DNA from: Cyanobacteria bacterium UBA7694
GTDB lineage: Bacteria; Cyanobacteriota; Sericytochromatia; UBA7694
Assembly: GCA_002482705.1 (NCBI GenBank)
Contig: DLGM01000144.1
Location: 14,487-19,713 of the forward strand
Length of the DNA stretch: 5,227 bases
Direction of reading: 5' to 3'
The notes beneath the pieces are model-generated. The model had not been told where the DNA came from. It saw only the letters and a list, made by a program, of their open reading frames with translations, and did not search any database. Of the stretch, positions 4,962 to 5,227 are shown piece by piece (position 1 is the stretch's first letter; each line of letters starts with the position of its first letter). A program made the translations under genes and the position numbers.

Positions 4962-5227
4962 TCAGCGTTTGGCAACGGCCAAAATCACGGCGGCCTCGTC
5001 TGGGCCCATTTGCTGTAAATCACTTTCGGCCAGCGACAATACCTGAGACGCTGACAATAATCCGCTCAAATCGACAATCCGGGCTCCGAGCAACAGATAA
5101 ATATCCGGGACCAAGCCCCCTGCATCCCCAAAGGCCGTCAATTCTTCGATCAAGGGCGGAATGTGGCCCTTGACCTCTGAGACGGGTACGGCGGCCACTT
5201 TGCAATCGCTCAAACGCAGGCGGATGG
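4962..5227 (-). CDS. 3' fragment of a gene of unknown function, possibly phage tail-assembly-like
   Basis: The frame is open from the right edge to TGA at 4964-4962, giving 87 visible residues. A TTG at 5213 could serve as a start but has no Shine-Dalgarno, and the frame continues upstream (residues IRLR precede it). The true start is therefore more likely outside the window. The visible part reads SDCKVAAVPVSEVKGHIPPL, then a helical acidic middle with LVPDIYLLLGARIVDLSGLL, then SLAESDLQQMGPDEAAVILA near the end. The pattern of a beta strand ending in PV followed by alternating helices faintly resembles small phage tail-assembly or Mu-like prophage proteins. This is an unverified impression. 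No membrane segment or catalytic motif is seen. Confidence -1.
   Translation of the reverse strand, partial: IRLRLSDCKVAAVPVSEVKGHIPPLIEELTAFGDAGGLVPDIYLLLGARIVDLSGLLSASQVLSLAESDLQQMGPDEAAVILAVAKR

Noticed and set aside
1..5227. CRISPR array, insertion sequence or toxin-antitoxin module
   Set aside because: No regularly spaced repeats, transposase motifs, target-site duplications or small paired ORFs were seen on either strand.

Overview
The window is dense bacterial chromosome of balanced base composition. It holds four protein-coding genes that are complete or nearly so, one gene fragment at the right edge, and one tRNA. Nothing fixes the taxon. Shine-Dalgarno-like starts, a bacterial-type tRNA promoter, a tRNA with no encoded CCA, a CaiB/BaiF CoA-transferase and TPR-rich gene content fit a free-living or host-associated bacterium. 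The style of the proteins loosely recalls non-photosynthetic Cyanobacteriota (Vampirovibrio-like), but that is an impression, not a demonstrated assignment.

Left part (1-1208): the minus strand carries one long open frame from an ATG at 1111 that leaves the window at base 1. It encodes a circularly permuted papain-like (YiiX/YebB, NlpC/P60 superfamily) hydrolase with candidate catalytic His199 and Cys318. It is divergent from a plus-strand family III CoA-transferase (1209-2384, candidate catalytic Asp169). The 97-bp gap between them holds a perfect 10-bp inverted repeat whose arms both read GCGCTACAAT outward, so each gene appears to have the same -10 element. The CoA-transferase ATG lies only 6 nt after its -10 and has no Shine-Dalgarno, which suggests a leaderless mRNA.

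Middle part (2381-4644): two minus-strand genes form a translationally coupled pair. The first encodes a protein of eight tandem TPRs. The second encodes a 427-residue protein that looks like a GT-B-fold glycosyltransferase-type domain but is not securely assigned. They overlap by ATGA at 3661-3664. The second gene ends tail-to-tail with the CoA-transferase, and the two stop codons share the palindrome TTAA (2381-2384). A 14-bp-paired stem-loop with a GAGA tetraloop lies inside the end of the CoA-transferase CDS, just 3' of the minus-strand stop.

Right part (4645-5227): tRNA-Val(GAC) lies on the plus strand with a recognisable promoter and a rho-independent terminator. Two more stem-loops follow, then the 3' part of a minus-strand gene that enters from beyond the right edge and faintly resembles small phage tail-assembly-type proteins.

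The TPR and GT-like pair probably acts as a unit, with the TPR protein as scaffold or substrate presenter for its partner. The hydrolase and CoA-transferase share only a promoter region. No CRISPR array, insertion sequence or integrase is visible.
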